From: Abelmoschus esculentus
Lineage: Eukaryota > Streptophyta > Magnoliopsida > Malvales > Malvaceae
Reading direction: 5' to 3'
NCBI GenBank assembly: GCA_035048815.1
Contig: JAUCBN010000025.1
Span: 10,192,501 to 10,256,500, forward strand
DNA: 64,000 nucleotides
Part shown: in pieces, positions 23,530-34,655 of the stretch
Layout: each line of letters opens with the position of its first letter
Numbering within the stretch: the first letter of the stretch is position 1
Translations under genes and position numbers: made by a program
The notes under the pieces: model-generated
What the model saw: the letters and a program-made list of their open reading frames with translations, nothing else
Told to the model about the DNA's origin: nothing
Databases searched by the model: none

Positions 23530-25845
23530 ATGACCAGGGCCAATCCAACCAACCCCTTGTACGAGTTAGATCCAGAGATCAAAAGAACAAGGCAACGGTT
23601 GAGGAGAAAGATCCAAGGAGCCATGGCAGATCACCCGGCAGGACAAAACTTACCTGCCGGCAATGGAGGACTTCCGCCGCCACCTGGGCCGCGGCAGCTC
23701 ACTGTCAGAGACTTCCTGGAGGAGGACTTAAATGGATTAAACCCAGGAGTTGTTACACCGGAGATTGAAGCATCCCATTTTGAACTACAACCTGTTATGT
23801 TCAATATGTTAAATACAATTGGACAATTTGGTGGGTCTGCAACTGAAGACGCAAGGCAACACCTCAAGTCCTTCATGGAAATTTGCAACTCCTTCAAAAT
23901 CCAAGGATTCCATGAAGATGTCTTGCGATTAAAGCTATTCCCCTATTCACTGAGGGATAGGGCGAAAGCTTGGTTAAATACCATTCCAGCAGGATCTATT
24001 AGTTCCTGGAGTGAACTTTGCCGTGATTTTATTACCCGTTTTAATCCTACAAACTTATATGATAGAATCTGTAATGAAATCACTTCTTTTCGACAGGCAA
24101 ATGACGAACCAATGTACGAGGCATGAGAGCGCTACAGAGATTTACTACACAAGTGTCCTTTGCATGGATTCCCCCTATGGACACAGGTGACTATGTTCTA
24201 CAATGCCACGAATGCCCCGACAAGAATGATGTTAGATGCCTCGGCAAACGGAACACTCCTGGAAAAAGCACCTGAGGAAGCTATTGAAATATTGAATAAA
24301 CTCGCAAAGAATGACTTTCAGTTTCCTACATCTAGGCGAGGAGGAGTAAGACGCCAAGCCACGGTAAATGAATTAGACACATCAAATTCAGTGGCAGCAC
24401 AATTGGCCTCTCTTACCAAGATGGCGCAAAACCTACAGTTACAACAAAATACCCGTGAGGTTAAGGTAATTGATTCATATTGTGACTTATGTGAAGGTAA
24501 CCACAGTTCCTCTGATTGCATGAATCAAGAAACCGGTATGTATGTTGGGAACTACAACCGCAACAATGTTATGTCCAACACATACAACCCCTCATGGAAG
24601 AGGCATCCAAACCTATCATGGAGCAACCCTAACAATGCCTTAAACCCAATCAACCAACCTTCAGGATTTCAGCAAGTGATGCCGCAGCAGCAAGCCCAGC
24701 AGTCAATGCCGCCGCCGCAGATACAGAAGCAACCAGTAAGTTTATTGGAGAACACGCTAAAGGCCTTCGTGATGAAAACTGAGTCATACATGGCAGAGAA
24801 TAGTAATTTCATCAAGAGGACAGATGCCTTCATGAATAGAACTCAGATGAGGTTGCAAAATCAAGAAGCGGCCATTAAAACGCTGGAAACTCAGGTTGGG
24901 CAGTTTGCTCAAAGCATAAACACTAGACCACAAGGAGGACTACCTAGCAATACTGAAGTTGCTAAGGTAATGAGCCATGAACAGTGCAAAGCAATCACTA
25001 CTAGGAGTGGTCTACAGCTGAAGGAAAAGATCCCAAAGAGCCAAATCCAATCAGCGGATCGAGCAAGAGAAGAGGTTGAGCAAACTGAAGCTGATAACAC
25101 TTCCCCGGCAGAAAGCACTGCAGCTCCTGAGCAGACTGCCGAGGCAGCAACAACTCCAGTGGTGCCAGGTATTAAATTCCAAACTAAAGAAACCCTGGAT
25201 GAAATGAGACCACCACCACCTTTCCCACAAAGGTTGAAAAAGCAAAAACAGGACCAACAATTCAAGAAGTTCCTCGACATCTTGAAGCAAGTCCACATCA
25301 ACATACCTTTCGTTGAAGCTATTGAACAAATGCCTAACTATGCCAAGTTCCTAAAGGACATGGTGTCAAAGAGGAAACAAATAGGTGAGTTCGAGACAGT
25401 GGCTGCTACCGAGGGATGCATGGCAATGCTGCATAACCGCATGCCACGAAAGTTAAAGGATCCTGGTTGCTTCATCATACCTTGTGCGATAGATGACAAT
25501 GCACCGATCATCCTTGGGAGACCTTTCCTTGCAACTGGACGCACCCTAATTGACGTGGAAAAAGGAGAGTTGACAATGCGGGTCAATGACCAACAAGTCA
25601 AACTCAACGCCTTCCACAACTTAAAAAAATATGATGATCCAGAGGAGTCCAAGGTCATCCACAAAGTAGACACTAAAATATCCTGCCTGGGCAGTCTTCT
25701 CGGCAGGATATTCGGCAAAAAGATTAAGCCCAATGTGGATGAACATACAGCAAAACAAAGTGGCCCACAACCGATTCAAAATTGGGGCCAAAGGGAGAGA
25801 ATAATTTTGGGAGATGCATTAGCATGCTCTCCACCAGTAACATGA
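23530..25845 (+). pseudogene. Gag (protease active site deleted) of element A
   Basis: The ATG at 23530 starts MTRANPTNPLYELDPEI. The Athila Gag core follows: HFELQPVMFNMLNTIGQFGG, EDARQHLKSFMEICNSF, LKLFPYSLRDRAKAWLNTI, SWSELCRDFITRFNP. A single TGA at 24124-24126 replaces the Trp codon seen in C2. Then MMLDASANGTLLEKAPEEA, a CX2CX3HX4C knuckle CDLCEGNHSSSDC, a Pro/Gln-rich linker and RPPPPFPQRL. The protease region jumps from FIIPCAI straight to DDNAPIILGRPFLATGR: relative to C2, 228 bp (76 codons) including the catalytic DLG are missing in frame. The 3' end is ALACSPPVT. This Gag could assemble but not self-process. Confidence 0.9.
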
Positions 25846-26335
25846 TCTCGTCCCTTTTCTTTATTAATATATTAGGATTAGTTAGTTTATTTTTATTTTC
25901 TCGAATTTATTTTCGCTTTAAGTATTTTTCTTTTGTGTGTTTTATTTAGGAATAATAAGCAAGAATAAAGGAGAAATAGTTTACAGCAGGAATTCTGCCG
26001 AAGCAATAAAACAGTGTCAGGGCCGAAGCAGTCCCAACGGGCAGAACAGTGTAACGGCTAGTCTGCCGAGATTCCTGTCGAGGCAGAAAAGGAAAAGGCA
26101 GAAAAGGAAACGGTAGAAAAAAGAAACGGTTAGAAAACGGCTAGTGGCTTTAACGGTCACAAGGCCGAGGCCTATATAAGAAACTCCTTCCTCTTGAACT
26201 ATTCACTCTTGCTTTCTTGTTTTCTTTAGTATTCATAACAATCTCTCTCACATTACTCTCTGCTTACTCATAATCTCCATGAAGTTTCAGACTCTTTTCA
26301 AGAAAAACTCCAAGAAATCACATCTCTCAATCTTG
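25846..26335 (+). other. Spacer between gag-pro and ORF2 of element A
   Basis: About 490 bp of T-rich then GC-palindrome-rich DNA with no coding support. It occupies the place of the pol region of element M. It contains repeated CTGCCGAG/GAGGCAG motifs (26000-26100) and the ORF2 promoter candidate. The equivalent spacers in C2 (44773-45262) and C1 (54591-55072) are closely similar. Confidence 0.7.
26160..26180 (+). promoter_or_regulatory. Candidate internal promoter for ORF2 of element A
   Basis: AAGGCCGAGGCCTATATAAG with TATATAAG at 26173-26180, 163 bp before the ORF2 ATG. The same box with the same spacing is in C2 (45099-45106) and C1 (54912-54919). Downstream is a conserved pyrimidine-rich leader (CTCTTGAACTATTCACTC), as in TATA-driven plant 5' UTRs. 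Confidence 0.55.
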
Positions 26336-27871
26336 ATGGCAACATACAAGCGATTCGCCCCCGCCAACGTTGAAGATCGTTTCAACCGATCCTTCATCGC
26401 TCGGCAACTGTGGGAAGAGCAAGGTTTCCAGCATGCGGACGATGAAAATTACGGCATAGAGCACTACCTCTTCGACAGAATTAAGTACCAAAACTGGGAA
26501 ATTTTCTGTCTCCAACCTGCCCAGGAGAATGCTACGATCGTGCGGGAGTTCTATGCGCACGGGCCCAGCAAAGACTCCCTCTTTGTTCATTGTCGCGGCA
26601 GGCCAGTCCAGCTCGATGCCGAGACAATAAACAATTTTTATGGCCTCACTCCTGACAGTGACATCCACGCCGAATTCATGGAAGACGTCACTGCCGAGGA
26701 CTACGAGCTCATCAAAGATGGTCTTTGTTACGCGAACACCCCATGGGAAATCGGTACCCATCGAGGATCCGTAACGAGACAAAGCCTAAAGCCCGAGGCC
26801 AAGATGTGGAACACCTTTGTCAAGCGACGGCTCATCCACACATCACACAATAGCACGGTGGATTGCAAAAGATTGGTGCTTATCCAATCCATCATCAACA
26901 AGAGGACCATCAACGTCGGCGAGATCATCCTTTGGGAAATTCACGAGTGCGGTAAGAAAGATAGGGGACCATTGTAATTCCCTTATTTGATCACGGGTTT
27001 ATATGTTGCCGCAGGTGTGCCCATCGAAGAGACGGACGAATACACGCCCCCACAACGGTGATGGACCAAGGACTTCTGCCACAAAGTCATGCAAATCACG
27101 CAAGTAGAGCCTGTCCAAGCAACGCCGCAGCAGTTCACTGCCGATACTGTTGCCGGGGCCCAGTACACGGCAAACATGCCTGGTACTGCCTACACATCTA
27201 CCGCAGCAGACCCATACCAGGAAATCTTGCAACGGATGGCAGCAATGGATCTCCGACAACAAAGGTACATGGAGTACCAAAGCGATTTCAATGGCACCTT
27301 AGCCCAGATGCTGCTGCACGCCTTCCCGGACCAAGGAGCACAATTTCCGGAGTTTTCTAACAACATGTTCGTCACAGCCACCCCTTATACCGAGACTACA
27401 CCATCACCAGGAGGACCAAGGCCATTCTTCCATGCAGCCCCTCAGCCCCAATACCAGGCTGCTAGCCCATCCAGGGCAGCGAATTCTGCCGCAACCTCGT
27501 TTGCCAGCAGAAGGCCATCCAAGTGGAGGGCCGTTTTAAGCACTCCACCCCGATCACCAATTATCATGGGCAGTCTATCAGCCGAGATAGATGCCTACGT
27601 GCACCAAAGCTCCACTGCCGCCGGCCCAAGTACCCACCACACCAGAGGAGCAACAACAATGGGAGGAGGAACGGACGTAATGCTAACCGAAGAGATGGCT
27701 GATGTAGAAGAAGGAGAAGAGGTAGAGGCCCCAATGCAACGGACACCGCCCACACAAGTCCAACCGCCCCGGCAAGCAAAAGCGCAACCATCGCCTTCAC
27801 CAAGGACAAAGCATTCGGCAGCAAGGTCGAGGAGGAAAATTGTTACAAGCAGCTCTTCGGAGTCGCTTTAA
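26336..27871 (+). pseudogene. ORF2 of element A (plant transposon-associated protein)
   Basis: 512 codons including stop, the same length as in C2. The start MATYKRFAPANVEDRF is chosen because it is shared by all three copies; an upstream in-frame ATG at 26279 is not conserved. The N-terminal half matches the 'putative plant transposon protein' type: NATIVREFYA, CRGRPVQLDAETINNFYGL, AKMWNTFVKRRLIHTSHNST, NVGEIILWEIHECGKK. Two stops interrupt it: TAA at 26975-26977, where C2 has Tyr, and TGA near 27059. The C-terminal half is Gln/Pro/Ala-rich with a helical stretch (PYQEILQRMAAMDLRQQ), a conserved MGSLSAEIDAYVHQSS, an acidic patch (EEGEEVEAP) and the end KIVTSSSSESL. Function is unknown; no membrane segment is visible. 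Confidence 0.8.
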
Positions 27872-28782
27872 AATCTTTATCCTTAATACAATATTACTTG
27901 CTTTTGCTGTCTTTATTTGTTGTTTATTATATTCATATTTTGTTTTGTTGCGTATTTCTTCAAATATAAAGCATTGAGGACAATGCTTGGTTTGAGTTTG
28001 GGGGTGCAGATTCACTGCCAAGGCAGCAATCTACTGCCGAGGCCTTACCAAAAAGGGAGTATTCTAGTGATTTTTTTTTTAATTTTTCATGCTCCCCACC
28101 TTACTTGAATTAACTGCCTACACTTTTGTACTGCTTATCATCAATATTGCCTTAGTTTATTCTTTAAGGCTATAGAAATCTTTCTCCTTACCATGATTAG
28201 GTCCTGTTAAGAAGGTTTAACCTTAGGATGGTTAAGGAGGAAAACTTAGAAGCTTACTATAGGAAGAACTCTAAACACTTTTGGGACGTGTTGGATTATA
28301 GGAATTGTTTTAATGAACTTAGGTGATAAAGACTTAGATTTTTGGAAAAGTAACTAGAGGTGCCTACCACCGGCTCTAGAAAATCTCTTCTTCATGCTAG
28401 AGGTGCCCGGAATTGGCTCTAGTATGTTTTAAGGAGTATTAAAAAGAAAGAAGGAATTTAGTGAAAAGAAAAACACAAGTCTTTGAGGTGCCCAAAATTG
28501 GCTCAAGATTTGGTGTTTGGAAATAAGAGAACACTTAACCAATTTCTACTTGTCTTGAACTTAGAGTTTGTCTAAGAAAGCCTTTAATCAAACTTGTCTA
28601 CAAAAACGCACACACTCACAATTCTTATAGTTTGTTTCTAGGTGAACCCTTAGGTAACCGAATGGTTATAGCTTAAGAATAGGCCAAGTTATGGTGGGGA
28701 GAATAGATGGACATGTAAGACCAAGAGAGAGTAGAGTTCGGCAAATTGATGATTTGCATTGCTTGAGGACAAGCAATAATTC
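27872..28782 (+). other. 3' UTR of element A with second polypurine-like module
   Basis: Non-coding. At 27971-28006 it has ATTGAGGACAATGC followed by GAGTTTGGGGGTG (27994-28006), a near copy of the terminal module GCTTGAGGACAAGC ... GAGTTTGGGGGTG at 28760-28795. Imperfect repeats of TAGAGGTGCC/GAGGTGCCC with NNTTGGCTC follow at 28355-28505. The same arrangement is in C1, C2 and M. Confidence 0.65.
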
Positions 28783-28795
28783 GAGTTTGGGGGTG
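28783..28795 (+). promoter_or_regulatory. Polypurine tract of element A
   Basis: GAGTTTGGGGGTG immediately before the 3' LTR start TGATAAGTGC. Confidence 0.85.
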
Positions 28796-29611
28796 TGATA
28801 AGTGCGCAACACATTATCACTTTTTACTCCTTTTATGGGCATTAATCACCGAATATACACCCACTCGAACCAGTGCCGCGGCAGCGACAAGGCCGAGGCA
28901 AGACCTGATGCCGAGGCAGTAGCAGAAAGACATGAAGCAAGACTGTAGGCGATGAAAAGATAAAAATCCAAGGAACGTGTCTGGACTCAAAGCCCATGAA
29001 TCAGAGCTGGCTAGCATGAGGAAAAGCCCAAGGAAAGACCACACAGGAAAGCCCCTTAGCCGAATCAAACTTGGAAATATTTTAATTATGTATTTGATTT
29101 GTTCCCTACTCCAAGTTGTATTCTACTTAGGAAAGGTTTGCCCTAGGTCTAGCCTATATAAAGACCTAGCCACCCAATGTACTATACACGAAATACCTAG
29201 GGAGAGAGCCGATCTTTATACTTGTCTTCTTCCTCTCCATTATGTTCTAAACCTTCTTAGGGATTAGGTGAAGGTTGTCGAGTATATATGAGAGGAGATT
29301 GTACTTTGTCTTTGATTCAATGCAATAAAATTATCAAGGTTTGCTTATCCTTTGTTATTCCTTTGTTCAATCGCGAAATACTAACTCAACCTAGGGATAG
29401 GTTAAGAGTTTCAGCGGCTAAAAGAAGTGTGAGATTGGTTGGTGAGTATAATTGGTTCACACCGGGAGGTATCATCAAGGACTAGTCATCAACAACACTC
29501 TGACTTAGGGATAAGCGAAGTCATCCAAGGACACTTTGCCGAACTTTGGTAAAGTCTACCCACGAGCAAGGGATTGCCGCGGCGGACAGTATTGTCACTG
29601 CCTCGGCAGTA
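28796..29611 (+). repeat. 3' LTR of element A (three deletions)
   Basis: Starts TGATAAGTGCGCAACAC like the 5' LTR but lacks about 105 bp near its start (joined at ACCAGTGCCGCGGCAG), about 95 bp near 29365 and the final 210 or so bases: it stops in a palindrome CACTGCCTCGGCAGT. The flank then reads AAAGT, close to the left target duplication AAACT, so the loss seems to reach exactly the LTR end. Confidence 0.8.
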
Positions 29612-30790
29612 AAAGTTTCTTTAAACATTTTTTATGTATGTCGATTGATGCACAAGGATTTGAGGAGATCTTTTCACGAGTCTCAATGATATTCAAATCA
29701 TAGACATACACAACAATAAAAATTCAGAGTTAAACCTCTTAATAAAAATGCTCGGAGAAATTAAATAATTCATATATCATTATGCTAATAAGTATTCAAT
29801 GAGGTGATTATACCAAATACGCCTAAATTTTTTCAAGAAATAAAAAGATATATTCAATATGATTGAATAATGTTCTCGAGAGCTTTAATTAACTGCTTAT
29901 GGAAATCTAAATCATTCCAAAAGTTTCATGTAAATATTACTATCTAGAGGCCTATTCAAATAGGATGTAATAACATCCATTAGGTAGAAACTAAGTAATT
30001 TTATTTATTGTCATACTGATGAAAATCTAAAAGTAATTGCATCCACCATCGAGGAATATATTTTCCTCATAACCAATTTCATATCTTTGTGTGAATCCTT
30101 GTGCAACCAAATAATTTTATATGTCATGATTTTCACTTTTAATTTCTCTATCTCACAAAGGCTCATTTATATCCACGAGCTTTACACATTTCAATGTATG
30201 GGCTATAGGCCCAAATACTTCTTTTTCCAAAAGAGATTTTAGTTTCGCCTCAATTGCCTATTTCATGTTGGTCAATCATTTCTTTGTTTACATTGCCCAA
30301 TTGACAATGGTTCATGTCCACATCATAAAATAAAATCTCTAGTGCTATATTGCATGAAAATATATTATCAGCGTCGATTTAATTTCAGTTCCACTTATTA
30401 CTAAACATGACATAATCTATTTAGATCCCTTTATTATCATGTACCTGATTCATGTCAATGTCTCTGTTGGAGACCTTTTAATTTCTTCTTGAGATTTTCA
30501 TAATTCATTGATTCCTCGATTAGACCATCATAAAATATAGCTCATTTTCTTTTTCGAGGATTTCTTATCTTTGGAACGTACTTGTCTGCTACGCTTCAAG
30601 TGTAAGTTAAACTCATTAGCAACTAGAGTTTGTCCTTCTAGGATATCAAATTTGATCGGAGCATTCATAGCTAGTATACGTGACTTAGTCACTCATTTAG
30701 GGTCAACAAAATCATCTGAAAATTTATTTGCTAAATGAATTATCCTTTAAACTAAACTCAGAGTTGCAACTAGATTGGGTTTATGTTCCT
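29612..30790 (-). pseudogene. Copia polymerase relic (integrase end to RT), right of element A
   Basis: Minus-strand reading gives, from the right, NAPIRFDILEGQTLVANEF and HLKRSRQVRSKDKKSSKK (about 30670-30550; the usual copia motif is GRPxGSKDKxPRK), EAKLKSLLEKEVFGPIA and LVAQGFTQRYEIGYEENIFP (about 30140-30050; usual LVAQGFSQRPGIDYEETYSP), and at the left end ILVHQSTYIKNV (29690-29640). Many stops and frameshifts. The last motif continues, beyond element A, at 22126 on the minus strand, so A split one copia gene. Confidence 0.8.
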
Positions 30791-31186
30791 ATAACATAAG
30801 TTCAACCTTTGCCCATTTTAATACTATCATTCCAACATCACATAATCACCATCCACCTTTCATTTTCATCCACCATTCTTCACCAGTCCTTAACATAACC
30901 TTCCATAGCATTTACTTCACTTAAACACCTTCATTCTCTTCCCTAATCAACCAGCAACATCCACAACACATTATCTTCACTAAAACCACTTCCTTTTCGT
31001 CTAAAGAATACCCCACACCATAACCTCTTCTTAAATCATCCTTATCTTATTTCCAACATCTTTTAACATTCTTTTTTTCAGGAAACAAGCGTGATACAAG
31101 GCTTGCTTGCATTCTAAGGTCCAAGCAATCAAAGCTTCTCTCTACAAGCATCATTCGAGAGTTGAATCATATCACTATCAGAAGAT
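30791..31186. other. G-poor non-coding stretch
   Basis: About 400 bp, strikingly poor in G on the plus strand (CA/CT-rich, 30790-31070), ending in a polypyrimidine run CTTTTTTTCAG at 31071-31081. I see no coding or transposon motif. It could be the remainder of the copia element or host DNA. Confidence 0.4.
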
Positions 31187-32541
31187 CAATAACAAGTGCA
31201 TAAAAGTCCTAAATTTTATATCATTTTCCCACTTGATTATTGTTTTTAAAGGACAAATTTAATGACAATTAAGGATAATTCTGCATACTTTCCATATTCC
31301 AACATCCATACTCTTAATTCATCATTTTACCTATTATTTGGTATAAAACAAGTATGGTTAATGGTTTTCTTTCTTAGATAGGAAATAACCATGTAGGTGA
31401 TACTAGATAATGGAATGGATGTTGGAACTAAAGCTGAATTGCAAGGAAGCACCCGCCACGGCAGCACATCATCTGCCGTGACAGCAGAGGAAAGATGACA
31501 ATTGGTGCTCGATAGATAGAGAATAATATACTGAATCCTGTGGACACTATGCGAGACAAACTAGAGGGAAGAAATAGAGTCGAGCCATGGTCAAGGAAAA
31601 CACGAAAATTAAGGAGTTAAATTAGAAAATAAAATAAAAGAGTTGTAATTCAATAAGGACATGTATTCTTTTCCTTTTAGAACTCTTATCTTTATGGAAG
31701 TTTTTAACCTAGGCTTGAACTATATAAAGCAAACCCTTAGGACTAGGAACAACAAGTCGGTCCCATAGACAAAACCAAAGCCGCCGACAAAACCATCATG
31801 TCCTAAACTCCATCGAGGCTTAGGTATTTTGTGGAGTAGTTGGGGAAGAAACTTGTATTTTATTTGAGAGTAATTAATGCAATCTTTATCTTCATAGCTT
31901 ATTCTTTCTTGGATTTTACTCTTCTTTACTTACGAGCTCGAAAGATAAGTTTATGAAGAAAAATTTATTTGTCTAATATCGGGAGAGTTAGGCTCATGAA
32001 ACGAGAGAATACGGTCTTTGCTCATGGGCATTGACTAATCCGCAAGGGTTTCAGTGACTAAAAGGAAGCATACAATTGGTTGTTATTCATCCTTCATTTA
32101 CGCCGGGAGGTATTATCAAGACATGGATTTCAATAGTTCTCTTCGCTTAGGAATAAGAAGGAGACAATTTTGGATGCTCTGTCAAACTATGGAAAGTTGA
32201 GTTATCGGCAAGGTAGAACCCCGTCGAGGCAGTTGAGGCGACCCTTCGAGCGACCCGCCGCGGAAACAATTCAACCACATGCGTTAATAACTAGATAATA
32301 ACTGTAGTTGGATTCCTCTCTACAAAAAAACTACCTAGCCTTACTTAAATTATCGTTATTTCTCATAATTATTTAGTTTTCTTTTATTTTCGATTAAATC
32401 CTTATCATTCAAAATTACTTGTGTTTTTATTTTTACAGTGCAGATTTATTGTGAAGTGTAGGTATCCCAGTCCCTGAGGGATCAATATCTTAAATACTAC
32501 TTGGCAAAAGGGGAAAGAATTCAAGGACTCTAAGCCCGTCA
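31187..32541 (+). repeat. 5' LTR of element B
   Basis: The start is uncertain (AATAACAAGTGC corresponds to TGATAAGTGC of A). It has a TATA box (CTATATAAAGC near 31720), a region like the R/U5 of A (CGGGAGAGTTAGGCTCATGA, then GCCGGGAGGTATTATCAAG) and ends CCCGTCA before the primer site. Palindromes such as CGCCACGGCAGC and CTGCCGTGACAG are near 31455-31480. Confidence 0.65.
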
Positions 32542-32548
32542 CCAAGTT

Positions 32549-32566
32549 TGGTGTCGTTGCCGGGGA
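32549..32566 (+). promoter_or_regulatory. Mutated primer binding site of element B
   Basis: TGGTGTCGTTGCCGGGGA differs from the intact site of M and A by two C to T changes, both consistent with loss of methylated cytosines. Confidence 0.75.
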
Positions 32567-32660
32567 CTGGGGTTCCAACCTTCCCATATACTATTTTTGT
32601 ACCCTTTTCTTTTCTTTTTATTTTCTTTTTAAATCGATATAATCTGGGTTATTCTGCTGT

Positions 32661-34650
32661 ATGACCAGGGAAAATCCGTCAGCAGAAGACTATCCTTTTG
32701 ATCCTGAAATCGAAAGAACAACAAGAAGTCTTCGACAAAGGATACAAGAGAGGATGAATCAAGCACCTGGCTTGCAGGGGAACAACGCTGGCATGAATGT
32801 CGCCGAGGTAGTAAATCCTGTTGCCTTTGTAGTAGTTGACCCTAATAATATCCCTCGATAGGAGCGAGTACGAACTGTTCGTGACTATTTAGAGGAGGAT
32901 TTAGATTGGCTGACACCTTAGTGGTCATGTCAAATATTGATACTGAATATTTTGAGTTAAAACCGGTTATGTTCAATATGATAAACACTTTAGGTCAATT
33001 TGGAGGTTCGTCTAATGAAGATGTTCGACAACATATTAAGTCCTTTTTAGAGAATTTTAACTCTTTCAAGCTACCGGGAGTCTCCACCGATGTACTAAAA
33101 CAAAAATTATTCCCATATTCACTAAGGCATAGGGCAAAATCTTGGTTAAACAAACTCCAACCGGGATCACTTAACTCATGGATAGAGTTGTGCCACAGCT
33201 TCCTTGCCCACTTCAGCTAAACCAATATGACAGACAAGTTGAGAAACGATATTACATCTTTCAGGCAAGACGATGATGAATCCTTATATGAGACATGGGA
33301 GACATATAGAGAATTATATAGAAATGCCCAATGCATGGATTGCCCAAATGGACTCAAGTATCCATATTCTATAATGCGGTGAACACACCTACAAGAATGA
33401 TGCTTGATGCCTCGGCTAATGGCACGCTACTAGACTGACCACACCATGAAAGCCTGAAAATTTTGGATAAACTCGCAAAGAATGATTATCAGTACCCGAC
33501 CACAAGAATATGAGTAACAAGGCGATGTATGGCAAATTTAGACTTTTCAAATTCTATATTGGCTCAACTGTCAGCTCTGACAAATATGGTTAAGCATTTT
33601 CAAAAGCCTAGTCACGTTCGAGTGGTAAAGAGAGTCACTGTTTTTTGTGAAACATGTGGTGACAATCATAATTCGAATGAGTGTCCACACAATACAGAAT
33701 CAAGCTTCTATGTTGGAAATTTCAATAAGAACAATATGTCCAACACTTATAATCCAGAATGGAGGAAGCACCCTAATTTTTTATGTAGTAACTCCAACAA
33801 TGCGCTAAACCCACAATAGCAGAACATGTAACCTACTTGATTTCAGCGGAATATTAGACCAGCCCAACAGTAGTTGCCGTAGCAGGCAATGCTACAACAG
33901 AAACCCGCTGATATTTGAACCCTAGAGAATACGCTAACCATGTTTATGGCTCAAACAAACTCGTATATTGCACATACAGATAATTTATTCAGAAAGCTGA
34001 TGCATTCATAGACAAAACTGAGATGCGTATGCAAAATAATAAAGTTACTCTGAAATCTCTAAAAACCACAGTGGGGAAAATTGCACAGCAACTGAATACT
34101 CGACCCTTAGGAGGTTTACCAAGCGATACTGAGGTCACAAGAACAGGTCCACATGAACAATGCAAGGCGATAACCACCAAAAGTGGACTTCAACTGAAAG
34201 ACCCTGAGATACCTGCCAAGGTAGTGGGTCAAAAATATGAAATATTGATCTCTAAGAAGGTTATTGAAAACAAAAATGAGGAAAAAGAACCAGCTGAAAG
34301 TTCTGCCGACAATAATGCCGCATTAGACGATGCCATAGCAGCACCCCAGATCAGGTTTCAATGTTCTAAAAAGATTGAAGATCTGATGTTACCACCACCA
34401 TTTCCACAAAGGTTGAAACAACAGAAGTAAGAGTACTAGTTCAAGAGATTCTTTGACATCCTTAAACAAGTACACATAAATATACCTTTAGTGGAGGCAA
34501 TCAAACAAATGCCCAATTATGCTAAGTTCCTTAAGGATATCATATCCAAGAGGAAAAGAATTGAGGAGTTTAAAATTATCGTCGCAACAGAAGGGTGTGT
34601 GACAATGCTGCATAACAGGGCCAATAAGAAAAAAAAGGATCCTGGTAGTT
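32661..34650 (+). pseudogene. Gag of element B, left part
   Basis: The ATG at 32661 opens MTRENPSAEDYPFDPEIE. Core motifs: VMFNMINTLGQFGGSSNEDV, SFLENFNSFKLPG, KLFPYSLRHRAKSWLNKLQ, SWIELCHSFLAHFS, MMLDASANGTLLD, the knuckle CETCGDNHNSNEC, NPEWRKHPNF, RPLGGLPSDTEVT and LPPPFPQRLKQQK. At least eight stops or frameshifts (for example 32859-32861, 33218-33220, 33439, 33514 and 34427). The frame is cut at 34655 within KKDPGSF by the copia LTR and resumes at 37583. Confidence 0.85.
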
Positions 34651-34655
34651 TCATG

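Larger units (their letters stand above)
22127..29611 (+). mobile_element. Non-autonomous Athila-derived element A (gag-pro plus ORF2, no pol)
   Basis: Plus strand: 5' LTR (22127-23431), primer site, gag with a deleted protease (23530-25845), 490-bp spacer with a TATA box, ORF2 (26336-27871), 3' UTR with a polypurine-like module, polypurine tract (28783-28795), incomplete 3' LTR (28796-29611). No RT, RNase H or integrase motif lies between gag-pro and ORF2. The element sits inside a copia polymerase; flanks are AAACT on the left and AAAGT (29612-29616) on the right, one mismatch apart. Gag has one stop and ORF2 two, so it is the least decayed of the three copies. Confidence 0.9.

Noticed and set aside
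25338..25733. Minus-strand ORFs over the gag-pro of A, C1 and C2 (also 44199-44756 and 54212-54574)
   Set aside because: Antisense shadows; they recur only because the sense gene is repeated.
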